DNA of 64,000 nt from Mytilus trossulus (taxonomy: Eukaryota > Mollusca > Bivalvia > Mytilida > Mytilidae). Location: positions 44,361,270 to 44,425,269 of the forward strand of contig NC_086375.1 in assembly GCF_036588685.1 (NCBI RefSeq), written 5' to 3'. A program made the translations under genes and the position numbers. Positions within the stretch are counted from its first letter, which is position 1, and the number at the start of each line of letters is the position of its first letter. This document shows, piece after piece, positions 47,435 to 60,350 of this stretch. The notes beneath the pieces are model-generated. The model was given only the letters and a program-made list of their open reading frames with translations. It was not told the DNA's origin and made no database searches.

Positions 47435-49130
47435 AAATAAAATGCTCTGCAGGGCGCAGCTTGATACGACCGCAGAAATCGAACTCTGAACAATTGGGGC
47501 CAGTATAAACACAACATTCAAGCTTGATACAGCTTTGAATTTGGATTGTGATTAAATATTTGACACAGCATATGTTTCTGACACAGTATGAATGTGGTCT
47601 AATGAACTTAAAAAAATTATGGTCCAATATCCAAAATCAAAATACATGGATTTATTCAGCATATCTAAGAATCCTAAGAACTCAATCTTTTATCAAATCA
47701 AACAAAGTTTAATTTTGGACCCTTATAACCTCAATGTAGACCAATTTGATAACAGGGCCAAAAAAATCAAAAATCTAAATACATGGTTAGATTTAGCATA
47801 TCAAAGAACCCCACACATTCATTTTTTGTTAAAATCAAACAAAGTTAAATTTTGGACCCCAATTTGGACCAACTTGAAAACTGGGCCCATAATCAAAATC
47901 TAACTACATGTTAAGATTCAGCACATCAGAGAACCACAAGAATTGATTTTTTGTTAAAATCAAACAAAGTTAAATTTTTGACACTTTCGACCTTAATGTA
48001 GATCGATTTAAAAACGGGACTCAAAATCAAAAATCTAAAAACAAAGTTAGATTTGGCATATCAAAGAACTCCAAAAATTCGATTTTTGATGAAATCAAAC
48101 AAAGTTTAATTTTGGACCATTTTCACCTCAATGTGGACCAACTTAATTATGGGGCCCAAAAATTAAATATCTAAATACATGGTTAGATTGAGCATTTTAA
48201 AGAACCCAATATATTACATTTTTGTGGAAATCAAACAAAGTTTAATTTTGGACCCCAATTTGGACCAACTAGAAAACTGGGCCCATAATCAAAATTCTAA
48301 ATACATGTTTAGATTCAGCATATCAATGAACCCCAAGAATTCATTTTTTCAAGTTTAATATTGGACCATTTGAGACCCAAAATTAAAATCTAAATACACG
48401 GCTTGATTCAGCAAAGGATTTGTATAGTAAGACTTACTATTCGAATCCTCGATTCAGCATATAAAAGAATCATAATAATTAAATTTTTGATGAAATCAAA
48501 CAAAGTTTAATTTTGGACCCTTTGGACCTCGTGTTGAGTGTTGACCAATTTAAAAACGGGGCCCAAATTCCAAAAACTTAATATAAGTTAGATTCAGCAT
48601 ATTAAATAACCCAAAGAATTCAAGAATAAAACCCCAATGAAATTGGTTAAGAAATAAGCAATTTATACAAAGTATAAGAAAAGTTTGTTCTTGGCCCCTT
48701 TTCTTGCCCCTAAACAGTTTGGGCCATAACCCCCAGAATCAATCTCAACCTTCCTTTTTTGGTATGGAACCTTGTGTTACATTTCAGAAAGATCCATACA
48801 CTTACGCACAAGTAATTGTAAAAAGTCTGGAAACTAGAAAATACTTATTTTAACCCCTTTTGGGCCCCTTGTTCCAAAACTTTTGGGACCATTACCCCCA
48901 ACATTAATCTTAACTTTTCTTTTGTGGTTTTAAACCTTGTGTTTGAATTTCATAAAGTGAATGTAAGCAATTGCACGGCATTGAACAATGAAAAAAACTG
49001 TATTAAAATGTTTTCTTTTGAGCTTATAACCAACAGAGTCCTTGAAGATACCGAATAAATTTGATTGAGTTCTAATAGGAGGAAAGGAAATAATTCATAT
49101 CACCAGTTTTCCAATTGTCTTGATAATTTT
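47435..49130 (+). repeat. Large dispersed bivalve-type repeat with ~135-bp tandem core
   Basis: Opens with GCTCTGCAGGGCGCAGCTTG. The core (about 47590-48610) has about seven diverged units, each with AAATCAAACAAAGTTTAATT and TTTTGGACC, spaced 111-153 bp. The rear part repeats a CTTGGCCCC/TTTGGGCC block twice. Frames over it are repeat artefacts. I recall such sequence as common in bivalve genomes. Confidence 0.75.
48414..48450. mobile_element. 37-bp palindromic insertion with 9-bp target duplication
   Basis: The insertion is almost only two inverted ends (GGATTTGTATAGTAAG and CTTACTATTCGAATCC). GATTCAGCA flanks it at 48405-48413 and 48451-48459. The other tandem units show the same place without the insertion (ATTCAGCATATC), so its limits are firm. 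Confidence 0.82.
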
Positions 49131-49439
49131 ATAATTAATTATATTACTTACCAAACATAACACTTTGCGACAGAATCAGAAATGCTACGTCTGGTGCAAA
49201 AGCGTTTAGTAGATACCCTGCAGGAACCTGTAGCTCTTATATATAAAATGATAGAATCTGAAGCGAGATGATGTATCAAATACTCTCGCTTATACGTTTT
49301 CAAGACGAAATATTCAACTCAAACTAGCCCTAACATAAAAGGTACACCCGATTTTCTCTTTTTGATACAATCGTTACCCATTTTTGGGATTTTTTTCTTG
49401 AGTCACATAATGGAAGGGCAAATACAAAAATTACTGAAC

Positions 49440-50420
49440 TAATAGATTGATATTCTCTCCGTCCGTGGTAATTTTTTGTCGAGCCTGCAACTTTTGTTGC
49501 AGAATGCTCGCCATAGGGATAGTGGTAGCCGCCACCGCCGTTAGCTAACTTCTGAAAAGCTTTATATATTAGAAGGTGGAAGACCTGGATGCTTCATACT
49601 TTGTATATAGATGCCTCATGTTACGAACTTTCCGTCATTCACATGTCCAATGTCCTTGACCTCATTTTCATGGTTCAGTGACTACTTGAAAAAAAGTTCA
49701 TTTTTTTTGTAATGTTAAATCATCTCTTATTATAAGTAATAGGATAACTATATATGGTATGTGCGTACCTTGCAAGGTCCTCATGCCGTCAGACAGTTTA
49801 GACTTGACCTCGACCTCATTTTATGCATCAGTGAACAAGGTTAAGTTTTGGTGGTCAAGTCCATATCTCAGATACTATAAGCAATAGGTCTAGTATATTC
49901 GGTGTATAGAAGGACTGTAAGGTGTACATGTCCAACTGGCAGGTGTCATCTGACCTTGACCTCATTTTCATGGTTCAGTGGTCAAAGTTAAGTTTTTGAG
50001 TTTTGGTCTATTTTTCTAATACTATATGCAACAGGACAACTATATTTGGTGTATGGAAATATTTTATGATCTACATGTCAGTCACGCAGGTTTTATTTGA
50101 CCATGACCTCATTTTCATGGTTCATTGCTACGTGTTAAAAGTATTTGTGTTTTGGTCTTTTTTTCTTAATTTATAAGCAATAGGCCAACTATATTTGTTG
50201 TATTGAAGAATTGTTAGCTGTAAATGTCTACCTGGCATGGTTCATCTGACCTTGACCTCATTTTCATGGTTCATTGATCAATGTTTAGTTTTCTTTGTTA
50301 ATGTTGAGTTTATGTGACAGTTGTAATAAAGCTTTATATTTAGGACTATCAACACAATATCAATGATTCATACAGAAGGCGAGACATTTCAGCGTGTGCA
50401 CTCTTGCCTTCATATAGATA
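49440..50420 (+). repeat. Dispersed bivalve-type repeat with ~150-bp tandem units
   Basis: Starts near GTCGAGCCTGCAACTTTTG (a short hairpin) and ends near GAAGGCGAGACATTTCAGCG. The core has five units marked by CCTTGACCTCATTTTCATGG or a variant at about 49652, 49808, 49953, 50101 and 50250. No coding region. Confidence 0.78.
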
Positions 50421-52147
50421 CTAGTAATGGAATACTTTTGGCGACAGAGGATTGCAAAGTCTTTATTATTATCCGTCGAAAGAAAAAGAAAAAAAAACAA
50501 ACAACGCATCAATTATTTTTTATGACTAGCTTTTAAAATATATTTGCTTTATGAAAATTGGGGAGATATATAATATTCATAGATATATTTTTTTTGTGTT
50601 TACTTCCTTGATCCTAGATATGATCTCTATGTTTCATCTCAAAGAGAAATAACTTGGGAATGTTACCAGTATAAAAACACATGGCAGCAGTGAAAAAATA
50701 ATTCTGAGGAAGACCCAAAGTAAAGGTAGGGGCAATACAGAATTTATTATACATTTTAACTCTTAGAAGTTCGTCGCATATACATGTTAAAATGTGCCGC
50801 ACAGCACTATGTTTTGACCTTTGAATAAAAATGATCAACTGTCCGATCTAAGATATAACGTTTTACGAAACTTCATTGTAAAAGTGGCACAGCTTAAGCT
50901 GCAAAGGAAGTTCCTCTGGAAAATTGCATTGCCAACATTTACAGAAGTGCAACTATGACATATAGGATACATTCTATTTGACAAGAAGACTAACGGCTCA
51001 GTTTTCTGCAGATTCGCATCATGGACAACTTACTTATATATCTCCGATAAATGAGCTTACAATTTTTCAGTACGAATGTCCTGAAAAGGCTTTTTATTGT
51101 TTGTGGTGTTATAAGGTGTTACGAATCAATATAGTAACAACGGAATGATTTAATTAACCTGTAATGCAAGTGCTCAGCACCTTCGGCTAAGTCTCGGTAT
51201 TTATCACCAACTTTGGCATTTCATTATTTCACAACACCTTGATTGAACGATATTTATGACCTACAAATATGACAGCTTTAAAAACCACCGAAAAGGATAT
51301 ATCTCTTTATATTATCTCATATTATCGCTATTTTGTGCATTTTTCCTTTGATCTTTTTTGTGATAATTTTCATATCATGCTTCTCGCTTGAGATGGAAAA
51401 TTATCGCCAGAAACTAAGGAGACCACGTGGCGTTGTTAACGAAATTGACATTGAAATTGACAACGGCGTCATAGGTAAAATAGCGATAAACAGATTATCA
51501 TTGGTCATTTCAACTCGATTGCTTTTCTCACTTTCGCTGTTCCAGCTCAAGCGAGAAAATCAATCTCGTTGAGATGATCAACGATAATCTATAATTATAC
51601 CATTCTGGTTGTAGAGATTACAATATTTACAGGTCTTCGAGCTAGATTTATCCCGTTATAAGTATTTTAATTGATATTATGCTGTTGTACTTTTTGATAT
51701 GGAAGGTGACCTCAGGTTGCAGCCCTTTTTATTCGTAGCGCATGTAATGTCGAGGGGTTAAATCCTATTTTGGGTAACAGCCGAATGCATATAAACCTAC
51801 ACTCCTAAATCATCTGTATACATATTTTTGATTTTGAAGTAATCTATAGAGGTACTACCACTTAAACATGAATCTGTCGTAGGGTACACCCATTCCTTAA
51901 AGGATGAACAGATGCATTGTTACAAAATTTGTTGAATTGGTACATGTACGTTACATACACAATATATTTAATAACAACACTTACCCCAAAACTGAGAAAT
52001 GAGTTTCAACGGTGTAGCGTTAAAATAGTTTGCACTCTATAGATATAATACTTTAGAGTTTTAAAGCAAGACTGTAAATTCAGTAGTACGAAATGTCACA
52101 AATCTTTAAAAAACAACAACACCTAAATACAACTAATATACATTAAA
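50421..52147. other. Non-genic stretch
   Basis: A repeat-like segment at about 51370-51575 has inverted CTTCTCGCTTGAGATGG and CTCAAGCGAGAAA-type ends. Nothing else is recognised. Confidence 0.4.
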
Positions 52148-52440
52148 AAGTAAAATCACAAAAATACTGAACTCAGAGGAAAATCAATTTGGAAAGTCCA
52201 TAATCACATGGCAAAATCAAAAAACAAAACGCATCAAAAACGAATGGACAAGAACTGTCATATTCCTGACTTGGTACAGGCATTTTCAAATGTAGAAAAT
52301 GGTGGATTAAACCTGGTTCTATAGCGCTAACCCTCTCACTTTAATAACAGTCTCATCAAATTCCGCTACATTTACATGATGCGTTAAATAAACAGTCACA
52401 ATTAATAAAATAGTCAAAATATGGGTACATCAGTCATCAT
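52148..52440 (+). repeat. Dispersed repeat family C
   Basis: Near-copy of 13391-13660, extended by AAAATATGGGTACATCAGTC, also found in 33745-33900. Confidence 0.7.
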
Positions 52441-52699
52441 CGTATAACAATTTTAAAAGGAACAATTTAACAGGACACAAAAACATCTACTATCTACGAA
52501 CACATGGATTGATTTGAGTGTCTGACGTCAGAAAAATTATATACGTCACATAAATTTGTCGTTCCAAGGTGTTTTTCCGTACATGTCAGTTCATCTGTGT
52601 TGGCGGTTATGATCTCTCTATTACGTGTATTACAATAACACATGATTTTCATAAAAATAATGTTCCTATCTATCAAAACTGTTTTTTGATAGATTTTGT

Positions 52700-52865
52700 T
52701 TCAGCTATATCTGTTGCAGTTGAAACGAATCACTTTTCAGTGAGAAAACCGGAAACATACACAAATTGGACATGCAAAGATTTGAGTATTGAGAAATTCA
52801 CGTTTTTCCTTCTAATATGCATGTTCGTTTTGGAAATACAGTATACCGCCAAGTAGCTGGTATTT
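52700..52865 (+). pseudogene. Small Penelope-like reverse-transcriptase fragment
   Basis: Gives HFSVRKPETYTNWTCKDLSI in one frame, then, after a frameshift near 52815, VRFGNTVYRQVAGI. This matches the segment before motif B in the element at 40697-43219 (YARYTYWKCEDMIEALNFLL ... YVRFGDKVYRQVVGIPMG). It ends exactly where motif B should start. Confidence 0.75.
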
Positions 52866-53495
52866 ATATTAGAAATACCCCTGAGATTCTTTTGAGTTCA
52901 AGTATACAACTTTCAATTAAATAATACAGTTTATTTAAAGCTTTCTTTGAATTCGATTCAAAATACAGCACATATATATCTGCTAACTTAAGTAAAGTAT
53001 ATAACATGTATAAATAGTACAAATATAACTCAGCAAACAAACAAATTGTTTGATGAACTCTGAACGCAGGCCAAATAAAAAAAATATGTGTGTTTCCTAT
53101 TACCCTTCCCTTCCTATTTTTAAGCTAAAAAAAGATACCCTACAGTTTTTTTTGGCATTTTTCAAAAACCCACGTTAAAGTCAGAATGTCCCTCCCGTAG
53201 ATCCAATGGTAAAATAAAAAAATAATCCCTCCCTATTTTTTTCAAAGATGTAATAGGAAAGACACATATTATTTGTTTTGCCTTCTGATAATTAAAATAA
53301 GTATTATAGGTATCGCATGGATGATAAATTCAACAAAATAAAAGTCATGATTTACAAACAGTTCAAAATATCCAATTCTATGATGAATCAGCACCATACA
53401 TAATAAAACAGTAATTCTTTGGAAATTTCCTGTCAGACCTTTGCCTTCCAAGTTAATTGTTATGTCATGAACACTCATCGGCTACTAATTATTGC
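52866..53495. other. 3' flank of the transporter gene
   Basis: AT-rich, with T-rich and CCTTCCCTTCC-like tracts. May include the 3'UTR of the minus-strand transporter; no signal can be fixed. Confidence 0.4.
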
Positions 53496-56400
53496 TTAGT
53501 CTTGATTGTTTTCAGATAAACATCGTTGTTGTCGTCTCGATTCCATTTTCTTGACTATTGGTAAACCGAACATCAATAGTAGCGCCGACAATAGATTACC
53601 AACTCCCATTATGTAGAACGATCCGGTGTACGATCCTGTGCTGTCTCGCATGTAACCTTAAATAATATTTAAAAAAAAACTTAAGAATATAAATCAGTCA
53701 TAAAAATAATTCCTAAAACAAAATTTATTAAAGGCTGAAAGTTATTAAACTATCTTTTATATTTAGGTTTACATAATCAGAAACTGATTGAAAAAATAAC
53801 GGACGAACGAAAAATCCTTTACATATTGTACATTCAGGAATGGTTCATGTGAGAAAGAACTGAGGATGATTTGAAGGAAATTTCTTCTCTATGCTTTGTT
53901 TCCTTCGGTTTATGATCTAAGATGTCATAATTTTGAAAAATGTAACACTGTTTACATACCGAAATGGCCAGGTTATGTTTGAGGAGTTATCTTCTCACGA
54001 AGCACCTGATATTAACTTCGTTTTTTTTGTACGGTTACTCATTGCAGTCTTTACTTTTTTATGAATTGTTTTTTAGACCGATGCTTTTTCTTGTGTTTTA
54101 CATTTTCTTCCATGATTTTGTCGGTCTTAGACTTTTTTTAAATTTTCCTTCGGTATCTTCCTCTCTATTTTTATTAGTCGATCATAAATGAACTTATAAT
54201 TGGTTAACATCCTGAAAAAAATGTAATTGTAAGTATAGAATGCTTCTCATTGAAAATTCATATGATTGTAAAAGCGTTGACCGAAGTACATTTTGTATGA
54301 AGCCCAATGAAGTTACAAAAGAAGCATTCAATGCTTAATTGCAAATTATTTATATTGCCATAACGACAAATAACCCGCATTTTGTTTTATTAAATTACCA
54401 TGATTACGATCGCGTTACCCGTTGAACTATTCAACATCATGGTAGAGATACATAAGCAAGCCGTTCTGTCTTAATATTTTTTGTAACAAAAAGTATGACG
54501 TAACGTTTTAAACGTTTAAAGATATCTGAATAAAAGCTGAAACAATCTGCCAATCTGCCAAGCGATCTAGCGACATACTTCGCAAAATTAGCATAAGTGA
54601 AGGAAAATTAAGCATCGGTGTCAGACTAAGAAGAAGAAGCTGTACAACACGGCAGAAAGCATTACAGGTTTCTAAGTATTCGTAAAAACATTTTACCTAA
54701 AATCGGCGCCATTGCTGATATTGAAACTCCGTGAACCTGGATTACAAATGCCAAAGCAGGTGACAAATTCTTTGGACCCACCGCATCAACCAGTAAAAGG
54801 GCTACCACGGAATTATACAGTCCACCAAATAGTCCATATATAACACAATACGCTATAAATGTGTGGAAATCACGAATAAAAGAATTACACATACATGTTA
54901 CTCCCATTATAATAAGTGATGCTGATATAATAGAACTTAGTTTCACTCGTTTTGAGTCGGCAATTAAAGCAACACCAAACCTTCCAAAGAAGTCACACGT
55001 GCCAATGATGGTCACTAAGTATGAAATTTCTCTGCCTGAAATTCCACAGTCTCGTGCATACGGTGGAATATATGCCAATTGTAGTCTAGCACTAAAAACT
55101 GCGAGGAAACCTACAAGATACACTAGCTTCAAATGATGATTTCGTAAAATCTTGAAATTAATAACACTCAAGATGTACTTAGAAAAACATGTTTCTGATT
55201 CAACATCTTTTGTTTCTCGTTTAGTTACTTCCTCATTTTTTGCAAGGAAAACACTTTGCACAGAGGAAGACACATCCGCTAAACTACCAAAGATTGCTGA
55301 CAAATTCGTAAACTTTGATGCATCGGCTGACTTTGGAATGCCAGCTTGATGAGGGACAGTTGTTACACGATATTCATGCAAGTTTTCTGAAAACGTTCTC
55401 ATTCTGTAGTGACTATTCTGTGGCGGAAGCTCTATCAACAGTTTTTCATGTTCATTTTTTGCTTTTTCTGATTTGTAAAGTTTGCTTCTGATATCGTCGG
55501 CCGATAAAGACAGGTCTTCTTGATTCAGGTTGATTGTAATGTGGTTTCCATTTTTTGCCTCATCCTCATCATCTACGTTTACTTCCATATTTAATTTATC
55601 TTGTGGAACAGTGTTTGTCAATGGTCTTAATAATGCACCAGATACTACGATATTTAAAAGCATCCCAGAAACAACAATTTGAGCACCCTGTAGTCCATAC
55701 GTCTCTAAAAGAGCCTGTATAATCAGGGGAAGCAAAAGTCCTCCAAGACTACCACCAGAGTTTGCTAAACTGTTGGCTAGACCTCTTCTTTTGTCAAAAT
55801 ATGAATTTAGTACTACTACTGATGGCCCGGATGCTGCAGCTTGGCCAATACCTGAACATAAAATACATTTAAGTAAAATGGTAGAATATACTGCAGTTGC
55901 ATGATGTTTTCTGAAATATATTAGTTCAGTTGATAAATTCAGAAGCAACAATATCGTTTGTGCAAAAAAAGGTTATTATTTAATACCATGCGCACGATAC
56001 ATGTTTCTGTAAGAATTATTGTGAAAAAATGTGAAAGAATATGAATGTATTTATTAATGTTTGTTTTTATGCATGCATTTATGTTTAGTGTTTATCAATA
56101 TGCATATATGTTAAAAACAACAAAATACTATCTCAGGTAAATATTACTACGACCATCAGAGAGGAAAAAACATTACACAGGTCAATATATCGTCCCATAG
56201 AAAGCAAACTATAAGTAATCCTGCATTGCAGGAATGTAAAAATCCCATGATGCTATGTTACAGAGGAGATTAAGCACGTTACACTTTACGTGTAATGACT
56301 TACCAAATAATACTCCTTGCGACAGGAGTAAGAATTGAACATTTGGTGCATATGCATTCAGGAAATATCCCGCTGCCATAAGAACTGATCCAAGTATTAT

Positions 56401-58892
56401 TATAGGTCGGAAAGTAAAGAATCTATTTCCAAAGGTCAGTATTAAAAATGCTGAAATAAACAAAAATATATATATAAATGCATTTTTAAAACCCATAACT
56501 ATTCTTCAAAATTTGTGAAACATTGGGTTCAGAATAAAAAAAAAAGCGTATTTTCATATGTCCAGTCATGCAGCCAAAATACAGATCATACTTCTATTGT
56601 TATATTATAGTTCGTTTCTGTGTGAGTTACATTTTAACGTTGTGTTTCCGATGTATTGTTTGTTTTCTCTTATTTTTTAGTGTAAATTCACATTACTATA
56701 GGACGTTTCACGGTACTTATCTATCCCAAATTCATGTATTTGGTTTTGATGTTATATTTGTTTTTCTCAAAGGATTTTGTTTAATGCTTAGTCCATTTCT
56801 GTGTGAGTTACATTTCAATGTTGTGTCGTTGTTCTCCTCTTATGTTTAATGCGTTTCCCTCAGTTTAAGTTAAGTGTAAACAATATTTTATTAAGAAAAA
56901 CACAAGTATAAATTATAAACCCATTCACAATAAGGATCCAGTTTTAGTTTGTTACCACGATTTGGTTTTTTGTCCATGGATTTATAAGTTTTGAACAGCG
57001 GTATACTACTGTTGCCTTTAGCATCACTGGCTTTCAAATGTTTAGGTTTGAGATTTTCCGAAAAGGTAAATCCAGAAAAGCGCTTAGGACGTACGAAATT
57101 TATATAATGTTCATTTCATTGACCTAGTCGTCATATGCTGCCCCAAACCTCTAGTTTCACTATTCTGACCTCCATGAGACCAAAGGAGCGGTGAACAATG
57201 TCAGTGCAGAGAATTCTGGTGACTGAGGAACTTTTGTATTTACGCTCCGAGCTACTGATGTGCTAAATATATGATATACGGTTAGTTTATATATACCGAT
57301 GTAATCAATACGTATACAAACACTTTTTCCTATTAACAACATAAACCAGTGTACAAGACAAGTTAAGTGTGTTTATATGTGGGTTACACTGTAACAAATG
57401 AAAGTAAAGTCGTTTAAATATGTCAAGAATGGTTATTGCAACTACAATAAACATTAAAAGGGCATTACTTAGATATTTTCAGTTCTAAATCATACTTACA
57501 AGACACACTAAACATTATTTGTTGTGTTGATATTATAACAGATACCGTTGATGCATTACTTTCGAAGGCTTCAATATATTCTACGAAAAACATCCCAAAT
57601 GCTTTGTTTATGCCAATCACCATGAATGATCTTAGAAAACATGCTGAAATAACAGGAAATAACAGAAAAAAGTAAGACAAATGACACAGATAAAAGTTTA
57701 GATATAGTTTTTTCCTGTATACATGCTATTCGCCGCTATTGAAATTAGTCTAATTTGCAGATACTTATATATCTTAGATTGTTAAGATTCATAGTGTCTT
57801 TCTTTCTGATAAGGTTGAATATCTATTATTTCACCCCTAGTTTTTGGTGGGGTTCGTGTTGTTTATTCTTTAGTTTTCTATGTTGTGTCATGTGTACTAT
57901 TGTTTTTTTCTGTTTGTCTTTTTCATTTTTAGCCATGGCGTTGTCAGTTTGTTTTAGATTTATTAGTTTGACTGTCCCTTTGGTATCGTTCGTCCCTCTT
58001 TTATATCTCTTCAATCAATAAATTTAATAGGAAGAAATAAAAAAACGTAGCTGAGAAAACAGCCATGCAATAGAGCTACCTTTTATAAATTGTTTAATAT
58101 TTCATGATGTTTTTTGTCTCATATGCATTCATCTCACTTCCATTTTTAATATTTTTATGTATTTTCCTTTTTATTCGACTGTAAATGTGTGCGATAGGGA
58201 ACAATAAAGAGATTTAATTGTAATGCTCATCTAATCGTTATGGTTATACAGATTAAGTGGAAGAATAAAAAGTCGCATGGTTAGTTTAACAGAGGATTTA
58301 ATTTAAGTAAATTAAAGTAAAATAGGAGGAATATCATACGAACTTTCGTGTATAAGAAAGCGAGATTTTCTTTAACCCTGAACCTTCCACTCTTTTTTAT
58401 AATTAAAGAAGAGAGTTAAGTCACCCAAAGTTTTTATATTTGTCTGCTTTCTTGCTACGCACTAATATTATTAAATTAAATATATCAGGCAAACAATACA
58501 AAGCAACAAAATGATATAAACTATAGGTAATCATTCCCTTATGGATATTAATAAGTACAGGTACATATTAATAATATATGTACATGTTGACATATAGTAT
58601 TTGAATGTGTCCTTGATCCTAGAACATACTCTCTCTCTATATATATATATGTAGAAAATGAAAGGAGATTGTCTTAGATAGCATTGTTAATACATTTACA
58701 ATGATGAAATTACTTGAAGTGATAAAAATAAAATTAAATCTGACTTTAAAGACGTATATGATTGATATTATTTGTTTCTGCATGCTTTTCTTACACATGA
58801 TCGATTTCTGTGTAAACTCTGTCATTACATAGAAAGTTGACTATACCTGCTAATACAATCCAAGCCCAACCTCTATCCACGGATCCTTTCAT
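53496..58892 (-). CDS. SLC16/monocarboxylate-transporter-like MFS protein, five exons
   Basis: Exons in transcript order: 58847-58892, 57500-57643, 56304-56450, 54697-55851, 53496-53656; together 1,653 nt, 550 residues plus stop. All junctions are GT/AG and all introns phase 1. The start MKGSVDRGWAW carries the first MCT signature (family DGGWGW, here DRGWAW), and YFDKRRGLANSLANSGG (residues 130-146) matches the second. Asp399 and Arg403 (DFFGR) match the TM8 Asp/Arg pair used in proton-coupled transport by MCT1. A long polar loop with an acidic stretch (about residues 175-320) separates the two six-helix halves. The last exon, YMRDSTGSYTGSFYIMG, completes TM11-12. It is probably a plasma-membrane carrier of monocarboxylates or similar solutes; substrate unknown. 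The ATG at 58892 is the only sensible start; the open frame upstream lacks a nearby Met. A family E repeat sits in intron 1. Confidence 0.9.
56830..57020 (+). repeat. Dispersed repeat family F in transporter intron 2
   Basis: GCGTTTCCCTCAGTTTAAG and GTTTTAGTTTGTTACCACG, related to 29100-29285. Confidence 0.5.
57830..58020 (+). repeat. Dispersed repeat family E in transporter intron 1
   Basis: CATGGCGTTGTCAGTTTGTT and GTTTGACTGTCCCTTTGGTA, repeated at 60995-61160 and reversed at 29966-30190. Confidence 0.65.
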
Positions 58893-59947
58893 TCTCTTTT
58901 TCTGTTTTTCTGCAGACTTTATTTCCCACGTCCAAGTTACATAAGTTCGTCCTACATTTTCACATGACCAGTTAATGTGCAAAGTATTTTTCCATGATAA
59001 GTAATGAATTTTTGTGGTGTTATATAGAATATTTGTCTCTAACGAGATGTTTAACCGGTATCAGTAGTATTTCGTTTGTTGATAACGATAAAATGACATT
59101 GGAATGTTCAAACTGACAATAAATACTCAGACTGATGAAAATGTATGTAGTGATTACACTAATACTACGATGTATTTCGTCAGAAAATAATAATCGATTT
59201 ATGCTGAAATAGCAATAAGATAATCATCTGATTGTTCCTTGTATATATATGATTGTATATATTGATTTTTCAATTCTCCTTCGAGTGACCTTAACTTTTT
59301 GCTCATAGACTTGATATAAATATATGTAAAGTTCAATGAAACTTATTTGAAAATAATGGAATTAAAATTACATTATATAATAAAGTGCCTCTAAACTATC
59401 TCTATAGCAGTATCTACTATTAAATCCGTCGCCCAATCTTGCTCGTTTCTTACATGAATCATACGTCACGCAAAATGAAAAGGAAATAACAGTATTTTTT
59501 TACAGAATAAGAAGACAGTCTTCTTCATTTTCTCTTTAACAAATCCTAAAGAAAAATTGAAAAGGCTACTTTATGTATTCCAATAAGTTTAAATGTGCCC
59601 CTTTCCTTAAAAATGTGCTATTTACTCTCTCGAGTTTTGTAACACTTATATGAATTTGATGAAAATACAATAACGAAAAATTTGATCATAATAAATAAAA
59701 TACAGACAAACTCAAAACTCTCTTCAAAAACAATCTTTAACTTGCTGACCTGATTTCAATAATTGGCGAATGAATGTATGGTTTAATTATCTCGCTTGTT
59801 TACAAATTTTGAATTTTTCGAAAAACTAAGGATTTTCTTATCCCAGGCATAGATTACCTTAGCCGCAATTGGCACAACTTTTTGGAATTTCGGATCATCA
59901 ATGCTGTTCAATTTTGAACTTGTTTGGTTTTATAAATATTTTGATTT

Positions 59948-59995
59948 GAGCGTCACTGATGAGTCTTATGTAGACGAAACGCGCGTCTGGCGTTC
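59948..59995 (+). ncRNA. Type I hammerhead ribozyme, intact core
   Basis: Helix I GAGCGTCA pairs with TGGCGTTC over 8 bp including G-U pairs. Then come the core CTGATGA, helix II GTCT/AGAC with a 5-nt loop, core GAAA, a very short helix III within CGCGCG, and the cleavage triplet GTC with the cut after 59987. Short helix III is typical of hammerheads in retrozymes and Penelope-like elements, which often work as dimers. All catalytic positions I can check are present. Confidence 0.87.
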
Positions 59996-60301
59996 TAAAT
60001 TATAATCCTGGTACCTTTGATAACTATTAACACCACTGTGCCGATAAGACTGCTGGTTGACGTTTCGTCCCCGAGGGTATCACAAGCCCAGTAGTCAACA
60101 CTTCGGTGTTGACATGAATATCAATAATGTGGTCATTTTTATAAATGTCCTGTTTACAAATTTTGAATTTGTCGAAAAACTAAGGATTTTCTTATCCTAG
60201 GCATAGATTACCTTAGTCGTATTTGGCACAATTTTTTAGAATTTTGGATCCTCAATGCTCTTCAATTTTGAACTTGTTTGGTTTTATAAATATTTTGAGT
60301 T

Positions 60302-60350
60302 GAGCATCACCTGATGAGTCTTATGTAGACGAAACCCGCGTCTGGCGTAC
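60302..60350 (+). ncRNA. Type I hammerhead ribozyme, second copy
   Basis: Core CTGATGAG, GTCT/AGAC helix II, GAAAC and GTC are kept. There is one extra C before CTGATGA, and helix III reads CCCGCG instead of CGCGCG, so activity may be lower. Confidence 0.75.

Noticed and set aside
51333-51572. 79-codon frame starting with a hydrophobic stretch, like a signal peptide
   Set aside because: Lies over a repeat-like segment with inverted CTCGCTTGAG-type ends; the hydrophobic part is AT-rich DNA.
57755-58021. 88-codon frame with a peptide (MALSVCFRF) shared with 29985-30239
   Set aside because: Shared because both overlap dispersed repeat family E; not a gene pair.
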